Below are positions 1 through 5,371 of a DNA stretch of 5,371 nucleotides, piece by piece; position 1 is the first letter of the stretch; each line of letters starts with the position of its first letter. The stretch is from Flavipsychrobacter stenotrophus (GTDB taxonomy: Bacteria; Bacteroidota; Bacteroidia; Chitinophagales; Chitinophagaceae). The notes beneath the pieces are model-generated. The model was not told the DNA's origin, did not search any database, and saw only the letters and a program-made list of their open reading frames with translations. Position numbers and translations under genes: made by a program. The stretch is from the NCBI GenBank assembly GCA_947372365.1, contig CANBTK010000193.1, forward strand, positions 1 through 5,371, written 5' to 3'.

Positions 1-20
1 CGGCAGTTTGTTAACTGCCG
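1..20. repeat. Perfect 8-bp inverted repeat (hairpin)
   Basis: CGGCAGTT at 1-8 and AACTGCCG at 13-20 are exact reverse complements around the 4-nt loop TGTT. No T-run follows on the plus strand, so it is not a plus-strand intrinsic terminator. On the minus strand any T-run would lie left of the window, so a minus-strand terminator is possible but cannot be seen. Confidence 0.6.
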
Positions 21-130
21 GTGCACCCACTGTCGCGAGTTTGAGGCGCAGACCCTGTGCGAAATAGAACCAAATTCGCCCCCGTGTTGCTGTGAAAGAA
101 CTGCATGTAAGTTGGCTTCGTCACTCGCCA
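1..130. other. GC-rich stretch with no convincing gene
   Basis: No gene is recognised here. GC is about 54% over 1-120 and about 62% over 1-60, higher than the AT-rich spacers elsewhere in the window. Two frames stay open: plus-strand frame 1 from the left edge to a TGA at 166-168 (55 codons, eight of them Cys, including a CCC run), and a minus-strand frame from an ATG at 131-129 through the left edge (starting MASDEANLHAVLS). Neither matches a family I know, neither start has a ribosome-binding site, and both could be chance openness of GC-rich DNA. The stretch also holds a perfect hairpin at 1-20 and a second stem at 46-51/55-60 with one G-T pair. It could be the end of a small gene, a structured RNA or a dispersed repeat; the sequence does not decide between these. 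Confidence 0.3.
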
Positions 131-140
131 TGACCAACAC

Positions 141-174
141 GAAACAAAAAAATCCCCCACTTTCGTGAGGGATT
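141..174 (-). terminator. Rho-independent terminator of the fdx-korA-korB operon
   Basis: Read on the minus strand, AATCCCTCAC (174-165) pairs with GTGGGGGATT (160-151) over 10 bp with one G-U pair, closed by a GAAA tetraloop of the stable GNRA class. It runs straight into a U-rich tail: seven A's at 146-152 on the plus strand, the last two inside the stem, then C145 and AAA. It starts 53 nt after the korB stop and points away from it, so it most likely ends the korB transcript. On the plus strand the G-T pair becomes a C-A mismatch and no T-run follows, so it should act mainly in the minus direction. Confidence 0.88.
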
Positions 175-187
175 CCAATTTAATTAT

Positions 188-209
188 TCAGAAAAATCAG
201 AAAAATCAG
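188..209. repeat. Short tandem repeat in the korB 3' untranslated region
   Basis: The 9-nt unit TCAGAAAAA occurs at 188-196 and 197-205 and begins a third time as TCAG at 206-209. It lies between the korB stop and the terminator. On the minus strand it gives two short U-runs after a weak 4-bp stem (TCAG 206-209 with CTGA 216-219), too weak for a terminator on its own. It may be simple slippage in a non-coding spacer. Confidence 0.5.
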
Positions 210-227
210 CTTAATCTGAGGTTCTGA

Positions 228-1271
228 CTACAATATCGTCCAGGTCTTATCGCCTGAAAGTATTTTGTCTAGTGATGGTTTGCCTTTGCGGGCTACCAGT
301 TCATCTATCTGCTGTTGCATAGACACCTCGTAGGTGCTGCGGTCTTCGGTATATAGTACACCAAATGGGCGTGGGAACGCCATATCATCCTGGTGCCAAT
401 CCATAAAGCGCGCCAGCAGGTTAGCCTTGGTTTTGTCCTTCTCGTCATGTATCCAAAGGTCGCTCGCCGAAAGGCCTGCTTCCTGTATATTTACAAGTAC
501 CGGAGTCAACCCGTCGAACCTGATACCCATTTCCTCGCTATTACCGAAAATCAATGGTTTGCCATGCTCTACAAATAATGCCTGCTGCTTCTTGGTTTCC
601 TTTTCAGAGAATGCAAAGAACGTACCATCGTTAAACACTGGGCAGTTCTGGTAGATTTCTACAAAAGAAGTGCCTTTGTGCTCATTAGCGCGCTTCAGTA
701 CCATTTGCAGGTGCTTAGGGTCGCGGTCAAGTGAACGGGAAACAAAAGTGCTTTTGGCACCCAGCGCTACTTCCAATGGGTTGAATGGTTCTTCCACACT
801 ACCAAAAGGAGTTGATTTAGCCACTTTGCCTTTCTCAGATGTTGGTGAATACTGCCCCTTGGTAAGGCCGTATATCTGGTTATTGAACATCATATAGTTC
901 AGGTCAAAGTTCTTGCGCATCAGGTGTATAAAGTGGTTACCACCTATTGAAAGTGCATCACCATCGCCTGATACCATCCACACGCTCAGGTTAGGGTTTT
1001 GAGCCTTAACACCCGAAGCTATCGCTGCCGCCCTGCCATGTATGCTGTGCATACCATAAGTATCCATGTAGTAAGTAAACCTTGCCGCACAGCCAATGCC
1101 TGATATAAAAACAATATCTTCTTTTGGCACCCCGAAATCAGGGAAAACGGTTTGTACCTGCTTTAATATAGAATAGTCGCCGCAACCCGGGCACCACTTT
1201 ACTTCCTGGTTAGAGGCAAAGTCCTTGGCCAATAGTTTAGGGGCAACTTCTTGTTCTGCTATTGTTGACAT
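228..1271 (-). CDS. korB: 2-oxoacid (2-oxoglutarate):ferredoxin oxidoreductase, beta subunit
   Basis: This 347-residue protein is the thiamine-diphosphate and [4Fe-4S] subunit of a 2-oxoacid:ferredoxin oxidoreductase. With KorA it oxidatively decarboxylates a 2-oxoacid to acyl-CoA and CO2 in the cytoplasm and reduces ferredoxin. Visible features are WCPGCG at 26-31 (Cys27, Cys30), GIGC with Cys61, the Mg-ThDP motif GDG at 102-104, NNQIYGLTKGQ at 130-140, and QNCP with Cys210. The four cysteines follow nearly the same spacing as the cluster ligands I recall for the Sulfolobus enzyme (12, 15, 46, 197). Arg64 sits three residues after Cys61, where the broad-specificity Sulfolobus enzyme has Lys; Arg there fits 2-oxoglutarate-type enzymes as I recall them. 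The gene starts 8 nt after the korA stop, so it is translated in the same operon. The ATG puts a normal short tail before the first cysteine motif; no strong Shine-Dalgarno is visible. The family is certain; the exact substrate is inferred. Confidence 0.95.
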   Translation of the reverse strand: MSTIAEQEVAPKLLAKDFASNQEVKWCPGCGDYSILKQVQTVFPDFGVPKEDIVFISGIGCAARFTYYMDTYGMHSIHGRAAAIASGVKAQNPNLSVWMVSGDGDALSIGGNHFIHLMRKNFDLNYMMFNNQIYGLTKGQYSPTSEKGKVAKSTPFGSVEEPFNPLEVALGAKSTFVSRSLDRDPKHLQMVLKRANEHKGTSFVEIYQNCPVFNDGTFFAFSEKETKKQQALFVEHGKPLIFGNSEEMGIRFDGLTPVLVNIQEAGLSASDLWIHDEKDKTKANLLARFMDWHQDDMAFPRPFGVLYTEDRSTYEVSMQQQIDELVARKGKPSLDKILSGDKTWTIL

Positions 1272-1279
1272 TATGAAGG

Positions 1280-3154
1280 TTATTTAAGTAAGTCAAGAAT
1301 TTTATTTTTCAATTCAGATGTTGTGAATGGCAAGCCCTGCACTTTTGGCAAGCCTATAGCAGGCACAAGGTATTTAGCCCTTATCAACTTCAGCAACTGC
1401 CCCCTGTTCATTTCAGGTATCAGCACTTTCTCAAAACTGTTCAGCAAATCGCCCAGGTTATTCGGGAACGGGTTAAGATGGCGCAAATGTAAGTGCGACA
1501 CATCATGCCCTTCAGCTATTAACTCACGCACCGCTGTTTTGATAGAGCCACTTGTTGAACCCCATCCCAGTACCAGCATCTTGCCGCTGTCCTTACCACT
1601 TTCAATCTTGGCAGGGGCTATATAGTCAGCAATCTTCTGTATCTTCTCCTCGCGGATGATGGTCATTGTTTCGTGGTTCACTGCATCATAAGACACAGTG
1701 CCTGTATTGTTGGCTTTTTCCAGGCCGCCAATACGGTGCATAAGGCCCTTTGTGCCTGGTTTCACCCATGGGCGGCTCAGTTTCTCATCGCGCTTATAAG
1801 GCAGGAACGTGCCATCAGGGCCGTTAGGCTCTGTAACAAACTTAGGGTCAATCTTCTTCAGCTGGTCGGCACTAGGGAAACGCCATGGCTCAGAGCCATT
1901 GGCAATATAGCCATCAGTAAGGCAAATAACCGGGGTCATGTGCTCAATAGCTATCCGCGCTGCTTCCATAATAGTGTCAAAGCAATCAGCAGGCGAATTA
2001 GCCGCTATTACAGGTAATGGGCCTTCGCCATGACGGCCATACATAGCCTGCAGCAGGTCGCTTTGCTCGGTTTTTGTAGGCAATCCGGTTGATGGGCCAC
2101 CCCTCTGAACGTCTATTATCAATAAAGGGATTTCCAGTATAGTAGCCAGCCCAATAGCTTCTGTTTTCAGGGCCATACCCGGGCCTGATGTCGTAGTAAC
2201 GCCTAAGCCGCCAGCATAAGAAGCACCTATTGCTGCGCAAATCGCAGCAATTTCATCTTCAGCCTGCAACGTTTTTACGCCACTGGTTTTATACTTGGAA
2301 AGCTCGTGCAATACATCGGACGCAGGAGTAATGGGGTAAGAACCAAGGAATAACGGCAGGCCTGACATTTCAGACGCAGCAACAAGGCCTATGGCCGTTG
2401 CGTGGTTACCGGTAATATTTCGGTAAGTACCTTTTGGCAGGTGCGCCGATGACACTTTAAAACGGGTAGTAAAGATTTCGGTATGGTCGCCGAAGTTCCA
2501 GCCTGCCTTAAGCGTTTTTATATTGGCTTCAGCTATATCTGGTTTCTTTGCAAATTTCTCTTTAATGAACGTAATAGTATAGTCCATTGGCTCATCAAAC
2601 ATCCAGAAAAGAAGGCCCAGCACAAACATGTTCTTAGAGCGCTCTATTTCCTTCATGCCTAGGCCGGTGCCGGCAAGGCAATCTTTGGTGAACTTAGTAA
2701 TGTCTATTTTATGAACCGTAAAATTATCAAGGCTGCCATCTTCAAGCGGGTTAACGCCATCTGCATACCCGGCAAGGCCTAAATTCTTTTTATCAAAGCC
2801 GGCAGTATTGGTAATAATAATGCCGCCTTTCTTTAAACGTGGCAGGTCCACTTTAAGGGCTGCCGAGTTCATAGCAACGAGTACGTCGTATTCGTCGCCG
2901 GGGGTAAATATTTCTTTGCTGCCAAAGTGTACCTGAAAACCCGACACACCAGCAGTAGTGCCGATGGGGGCACGGATTTCAGCCGGGAACTCAGGGAATG
3001 TACTTAAGTCGTTGCCTAAATAAGCAGCTGTATCTGTGAACTGGTTACCTGTAAGTTGCATACCATCGCCTGAGTCGCCTGAGAACCTGATAACAATACT
3101 ATCAGCCTCAATTAAAGACGCATGGCTACTAACAATATTTTCTACTAATTCCAT
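1280..3154 (-). CDS. korA: 2-oxoacid (2-oxoglutarate):ferredoxin oxidoreductase, fused gamma-alpha subunit
   Basis: This 624-residue chain carries the gamma and alpha domains of a 2-oxoacid:ferredoxin oxidoreductase in one polypeptide, close to the length of the Sulfolobus fused subunit. The gamma domain (about 18-235) opens with a glycine-rich FSGDSGDGMQ at 24-33 and includes FPEFPAEIRAP at 53-63. The alpha domain (about 245-624) has the YPITP motif at 273-277, known from Sulfolobus as catalytically important, then QAEDE at 297-301, TTSGPG at 321-326, RGGPSTG at 351-357 and YGRHGE at 372-377. The C-terminal part shows HLRHLNPFP at 558-566 and PEMNRGQL at 580-587, typical of the last domain of KorA proteins. 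There is no ferredoxin-like cluster in the chain, so the cluster is supplied by KorB. It sits 22 nt after the ferredoxin gene and 8 nt before korB, one operon. The start leaves about 20 residues before the first conserved motif; a slightly later start cannot be excluded. No frameshift is seen. Confidence 0.95.
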   Translation of the reverse strand: MELVENIVSSHASLIEADSIVIRFSGDSGDGMQLTGNQFTDTAAYLGNDLSTFPEFPAEIRAPIGTTAGVSGFQVHFGSKEIFTPGDEYDVLVAMNSAALKVDLPRLKKGGIIITNTAGFDKKNLGLAGYADGVNPLEDGSLDNFTVHKIDITKFTKDCLAGTGLGMKEIERSKNMFVLGLLFWMFDEPMDYTITFIKEKFAKKPDIAEANIKTLKAGWNFGDHTEIFTTRFKVSSAHLPKGTYRNITGNHATAIGLVAASEMSGLPLFLGSYPITPASDVLHELSKYKTSGVKTLQAEDEIAAICAAIGASYAGGLGVTTTSGPGMALKTEAIGLATILEIPLLIIDVQRGGPSTGLPTKTEQSDLLQAMYGRHGEGPLPVIAANSPADCFDTIMEAARIAIEHMTPVICLTDGYIANGSEPWRFPSADQLKKIDPKFVTEPNGPDGTFLPYKRDEKLSRPWVKPGTKGLMHRIGGLEKANNTGTVSYDAVNHETMTIIREEKIQKIADYIAPAKIESGKDSGKMLVLGWGSTSGSIKTAVRELIAEGHDVSHLHLRHLNPFPNNLGDLLNSFEKVLIPEMNRGQLLKLIRAKYLVPAIGLPKVQGLPFTTSELKNKILDLLK

Positions 3155-3176
3155 GTTGTTTATTAAGAGAGTTGAA

Positions 3177-3524
3177 TTATGGGTGTAATGATTTCATTTT
3201 AACTTCCAGGTCTTCTTTCGACTCCACATTTTCTTCATCAGGGAGGCAACAGTCAACCGGGCAAACCGAAGCGCACTGCGGCTCTTCATGAAAACCTACG
3301 CACTCGGTACACTTGTCAGTAACAATGTAATACACGCTATCCGAAACCGCATCGTGTGAATCTTCAGCGTCAGATGACATCCCGCTTTTGGAAACAAAAG
3401 TTCCAGATAAAGATGTCTTGTAAGAGAACCGCCATTGATCCCCTCCAGCAAAAATAGCTCCGTTCGGGCACTCTGGTTCGCAGGCGCCGCAATTGATACA
3501 ATCTTCTGTGATTTTTATTGCCAT
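3177..3524 (-). CDS. Dicluster [4Fe-4S] ferredoxin, probable electron acceptor of KorAB
   Basis: This 115-residue acidic protein is an electron carrier with two [4Fe-4S] clusters. The first motif is Cys9-x2-Cys12-x2-Cys15-x3-Cys19-Pro. The second is Cys72-x2-Cys75-x8-Cys84-x3-Cys88-Pro, followed by Cys92 and Cys93. The longer x8 loop and extended C-terminus resemble Allochromatium-type 2[4Fe-4S] ferredoxins, which hold low-potential clusters. Residues 28-66 insert a Ser/Asp/Glu-rich stretch of about 40 residues between the halves, absent from clostridial-type ferredoxins of about 55 residues; I recall similar inserts in Bacteroidota homologues. There is no signal peptide, so it is cytoplasmic. 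It is the first gene of the operon, 22 nt ahead of korA, which supports a role as the KorAB acceptor. The ATG lies eight residues before Cys9, as usual for the family; no strong ribosome-binding site is visible. The partner assignment is inferred from context. Confidence 0.9.
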   Translation of the reverse strand: MAIKITEDCINCGACEPECPNGAIFAGGDQWRFSYKTSLSGTFVSKSGMSSDAEDSHDAVSDSVYYIVTDKCTECVGFHEEPQCASVCPVDCCLPDEENVESKEDLEVKMKSLHP

Positions 3525-3679
3525 AGTTCTGAATATTTTTTTTAAAAGTAGATATTTTATGCGTAAAAGAAAATTTCTTTTATACTTTTATGCATGATGA
3601 TTATTGCTTTTTTTAGTGACAACTATCATTTTTTTGTTAAAAATATTTAGTTAACTACAGATACTGTATTTTTATCGTT
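3525..3679. promoter_or_regulatory. Divergent promoter region between the fdx-kor and nuo operons
   Basis: These 155 bp are about 80% AT and separate two operons read in opposite directions, so both start signals should lie here. The octamer TACTTTTA, one base from the Bacteroidota -7 consensus TAnnTTTG, occurs on the plus strand at 3583-3590 and on the minus strand at 3550-3543, each facing its own operon, with 32 bp between. Neither has a clear TTTG -33 partner; the minus-strand copy has only a TTTTC at 3573-3569. If used, they would give a leader of about 85 nt for nuoA and a very short one for the ferredoxin gene. A second -7-like match, TATTTTTA at 3667-3674, is too close to the nuoA start to be convincing. 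That a promoter lies here is likely; the exact elements are tentative. Confidence 0.5.
3555..3593. repeat. Palindrome flanked by direct repeats in the divergent promoter
   Basis: TAAAAGAAA at 3564-3572 and TTTCTTTTA at 3574-3582 form a perfect 9-bp inverted repeat around a single A. The octamer TTTTATGC occurs on each side at 3555-3562 and 3586-3593, 31 bp apart start to start, about three helical turns. The group lies between and partly over the two -7-like octamers, where a regulator could affect both operons. AT-rich DNA yields such matches by chance more easily, so an operator is only a suggestion. Confidence 0.35.
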
Positions 3680-4030
3680 ATGGGCTCTTCTGCATTATTA
3701 CTACTCATTATTACAGGTATTGCTTTCGCATGCGGCGGCATACTAGCCTCCAAAGCCGTTGCCAAAACATCAAAAAACAAAAATAAAGGCGAGCCTTACG
3801 AGTGTGGCATACCCACTACCGGCACATCATGGATACAGTTTAATGTTGGCTATTACCTTTTTGCCCTCATTTTTCTGGTTTTCGATGTGGAACTGGTTTT
3901 TATGTACCCATGGGCAGTTGTAGTAAAACGCGTAGGAATGGTTGGGCTCGTAGAAATAGTTATATTTATGTTCATTCTTTTCATGGGCCTGTTATATGCC
4001 TGGAGAAAAGGGGCACTGAAATGGATGTAA
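3680..4030 (+). CDS. nuoA: NADH-quinone oxidoreductase (complex I) subunit A
   Basis: This 116-residue membrane protein is the small NuoA (ND3-type) subunit of complex I, which sits beside the quinone-binding cavity at the junction of the membrane and peripheral arms. Three hydrophobic segments are visible at about 4-24, 57-77 and 87-107. The loop between the first two is basic (KTSKNKNKG) and carries the family hallmark GEPYECGIPTTG at 37-48 with the conserved Cys42; in mitochondrial ND3 the matching loop cysteine becomes exposed in the deactive state. FDVELVF at 68-74 holds the conserved Asp and Glu in the second segment. Length is normal. It is the first gene of the nuo operon, the usual position. 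The ATG at 3680 gives a short start before the first membrane segment; no Shine-Dalgarno is visible, as expected for this phylum. Confidence 0.95.
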   Translation: MGSSALLLLIITGIAFACGGILASKAVAKTSKNKNKGEPYECGIPTTGTSWIQFNVGYYLFALIFLVFDVELVFMYPWAVVVKRVGMVGLVEIVIFMFILFMGLLYAWRKGALKWM

Positions 4031-4129
4031 CCAAAAAACAAAACTGAAAAAGTAAAAACTAGAAGCCCAGAAAGGAAGTTCAGTACCCGAATAATAAATT
4101 CCACCATTAGTAAAGTTCCGATAACGAAT
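4031..4129 (+). other. 99-nt spacer between nuoA and nuoB
   Basis: The spacer is A-rich and non-coding as far as I can see. It carries a weak inverted repeat, ACTGAA at 4043-4048 and TTCAGT at 4079-4084, with a 30-nt loop. There is no terminator-like stem with a T-run and no convincing promoter, so nuoA and nuoB probably share a transcript. It stands out because the next two junctions overlap. Confidence 0.5.
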
Positions 4130-4663
4130 ATGGCAGAAACTGAAAAAATGATATTCCCCGCCCAATTGCACGAAACTGCCGACGGAGGGATAGTAGTATC
4201 AAAGCTGGACGATATAATTAACTGGGCAAGGTCAAACTCGTTATGGCCGCTGGTGTTTGGTACAAGTTGCTGCGCCATTGAGATGATGTCGGCTGCCGAT
4301 GCCAAGTACGACTGGTCACGCTTTGGTTTTGAAGTAGCCCGCGCTACCCCACGCCAGGCCGACCTGATTATTGTGGCCGGAACTATAGTAATGAAAATGG
4401 CTCCGGTTCTTAAACGTCTTTACGACCAGATGCCTGACCCTAAGTATGTGATAGCCATGGGTGCATGTACCATATCAGGCGGGCCTTTCTTTTACAATAC
4501 TTATTCAGTTGTGAAGGGCGTTGACCATATTATACCGGTTGATGTTTACATACCAGGCTGCCCTCCTCGCCCCGAGGCTTTGCTGCATGCCCTCATTACG
4601 TTACAGGAAAAGATAAAGAACGAAACCTATTTCAGAAGCGACAAAAAAGAGCTGGATAAATGA
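4130..4663 (+). CDS. nuoB: NADH-quinone oxidoreductase (complex I) subunit B
   Basis: This 177-residue protein is the complex I subunit that binds cluster N2, the [4Fe-4S] centre that passes electrons to quinone at the NuoB/NuoD interface. All four expected ligands are present: the tandem Cys47-Cys48 in [10 protein letters not shown], Cys113 in [10 protein letters not shown] and Cys144 in [12 protein letters not shown]. Other family motifs are [22 protein letters not shown] at about 64-85, of which the ARATPRQAD core is diagnostic, and [14 protein letters not shown] at 98-111. Length is normal for the family, with a short variable N-terminus and a charged C-terminal tail. The protein is peripheral and faces the cytoplasm. 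Its TGA overlaps the nuoC ATG (ATGA at 4660-4663), suggesting coupled translation. No Shine-Dalgarno precedes its own start. Confidence 0.97.
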   Translation: MAETEKMIFPAQLHETADGGIVVSKLDDIINWARSNSLWPLVFGTSCCAIEMMSAADAKYDWSRFGFEVARATPRQADLIIVAGTIVMKMAPVLKRLYDQMPDPKYVIAMGACTISGGPFFYNTYSVVKGVDHIIPVDVYIPGCPPRPEALLHALITLQEKIKNETYFRSDKKELDK

Positions 4664-5115
4664 CAACTGAAGAATTAAAACTATCAGTCACCGCACTTTT
4701 CCCGGCAGCTACCTTCGATGAAACAGGCGAGTTCTTAAACGTGATGATCAGCCCGGCTGATTTCAGGCCTGCTATGAAAGCGCTGCGGCATAAAGAAGAG
4801 TGGAATTTTGACTTCCTGTTTTGCCTTACGTGTATTGACTGGAAGACGCACCTTATGATGGTGTACCACCTCATAAGTAAACAACACAGGCATGTACTGG
4901 TAGTAAAAGTTAAGCTGGATAATGTTACAACACCGGAAATTGAAACCGTTTGCGACATTTGGAAGACGGCAATATTTCACGAAAGGGAAGTGTTTGACCT
5001 GTTCGGAGTAAATTTTAAGAACCACCCGGATATGCGCCGTATATTACTCGATGATGCATGGGAAGGCTTCCCCTTAAGAAAAAATTATGTTGACGAAAAT
5101 ATGATTTCATTATGA
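4660..5115 (+). CDS. nuoC: NADH-quinone oxidoreductase (complex I) subunit C
   Basis: This 151-residue protein is the 30-kDa-type subunit of the complex I connecting module. It binds no cofactor and helps assemble the NuoB/NuoD part of the peripheral arm. The C-terminal signature is complete: [12 protein letters not shown] at 108-119, HPDMRRILL at 122-130 and [10 protein letters not shown] at 134-143. The N-terminal two thirds is the usual weakly conserved alpha/beta part. It is shorter than the Thermus homologue because it lacks a long C-terminal tail, and it is not fused to NuoD as in Escherichia coli. It overlaps nuoB by 4 nt and its TGA overlaps the nuoD ATG (ATGA at 5112-5115), so the three are likely translated in a coupled way. 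The start is fixed by the overlap and by the length. Confidence 0.95.
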   Translation: MTTEELKLSVTALFPAATFDETGEFLNVMISPADFRPAMKALRHKEEWNFDFLFCLTCIDWKTHLMMVYHLISKQHRHVLVVKVKLDNVTTPEIETVCDIWKTAIFHEREVFDLFGVNFKNHPDMRRILLDDAWEGFPLRKNYVDENMISL

Positions 5116-5371
5116 GTTTGCTAGGAGAACCAGAACTGACCGAAGACGGAGAATTCGTCATAAATATAGGGCCCCAGCATCCATCAACTCATGGTGTATT
5201 ACACCTTAAAGTTTGGCTGGATGGCGAAACCATAAAGCGGGTACAGCCGCATTTGGGCTATATCCACCGCTCTATAGAGAAAATGTCGGAGAGCCTGTCG
5301 TACCGAAATTTCATTTTTGCTACCAGCCGTATGGACTACCTGAGCGCACACATTAATAATGAAGCATGTGC
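5112..5371 (+). CDS. nuoD: NADH-quinone oxidoreductase (complex I) subunit D, 5' part
   Basis: Only the first 86 codons plus two bases are inside the window; the gene runs off the right edge. NuoD is the 49-kDa-type subunit, related to the large subunit of [NiFe] hydrogenases, and forms the quinone site with NuoB. The N-terminal hallmark GPQHPSTHGVLHL is at 20-32 and HLGYIHRSIEK at 47-57. His27 and Tyr76 are 49 residues apart, the spacing of the quinone-contacting His38 and Tyr87 of Thermus Nqo4, so both head-group residues appear present. Ser54 replaces the Gly usually found in HRG, a mild change. The start codon overlaps the nuoC stop. The frame is open to the edge with no sign of damage. 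Confidence 0.95.
   Translation, partial: MSLLGEPELTEDGEFVINIGPQHPSTHGVLHLKVWLDGETIKRVQPHLGYIHRSIEKMSESLSYRNFIFATSRMDYLSAHINNEAC

Noticed and set aside
1..20. Possible tRNA-Asn anticodon arm, because GTT sits in the hairpin loop
   Set aside because: The stem is symmetric around an even-length loop and cannot give a 7-nt anticodon loop with a paired 5-bp stem in register. No T-arm, acceptor stem or CCA follows.
334..654. 106-codon plus-strand frame antisense to korB
   Set aside because: The opposite strand encodes conserved KorB; the antisense product has low-complexity Ser/Cys composition and no recognisable domain.
1998..2240. 80-codon open frame on the minus strand inside korA
   Set aside because: It lies wholly within korA in another frame and its product resembles no protein family; korA is intact with all its motifs.
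4043..4084. Inverted repeat ACTGAA/TTCAGT as a terminator or attenuator
   Set aside because: Only 6 bp with a 30-nt loop and no T-run; such a match is expected by chance.
3853..4305. 150-codon minus-strand frame across nuoA and nuoB
   Set aside because: It is antisense to two clear complex I genes. Its hydrophobic stretch comes from the complement of membrane-segment codons and the spacer.
1..5371. CRISPR array, insertion sequence, defence system or prophage genes
   Set aside because: There are no regularly spaced repeats, no transposase or integrase, and every large frame is an intact core-metabolism gene.

Overview
The window looks like chromosomal core-metabolism DNA from a Bacteroidota bacterium. 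This rests on the protein flavour (separate NuoC and NuoD, a two-subunit KorA/KorB oxidoreductase next to a roughly 115-residue dicluster ferredoxin), the absence of strong Shine-Dalgarno sequences ahead of any start, and -7 elements resembling TAnnTTTG. Family or genus cannot be fixed from this sequence. Every large reading frame belongs to a known family.

Layout: positions 1-130 form a GC-rich stretch with no convincing gene and a perfect hairpin at 1-20. A clean intrinsic terminator (141-174) closes the minus-strand operon to its right. That operon reads leftward from about 3524: ferredoxin (3524-3177), korA (3154-1280, fused gamma+alpha chain) and korB (1271-228). A 155-bp intergenic region (3525-3679, about 80% AT) separates it from the divergent nuo operon on the plus strand: nuoA (3680-4030), a 99-nt gap, nuoB (4130-4663), nuoC (4660-5115) and nuoD (5112 to beyond the right edge). 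nuoB/nuoC and nuoC/nuoD overlap by ATGA.

Function: KorA/KorB should oxidatively decarboxylate a 2-oxoacid, most likely 2-oxoglutarate, to the acyl-CoA and CO2 while reducing a low-potential ferredoxin; the ferredoxin gene in the same operon is the obvious partner. NuoA-D are the start of respiratory complex I: a small membrane subunit plus the connecting module that holds cluster N2 and the quinone site. The back-to-back arrangement suggests, but does not prove, joint control or electron flow from reduced ferredoxin into complex I. Whether nuoE, nuoF and nuoG lie further downstream decides how seriously to take that idea.

I did not find a clearly new system. The points most worth a second look are the KOR-ferredoxin-complex I arrangement, the symmetric elements in the divergent promoter region, and the unexplained GC-rich stretch at the left edge.
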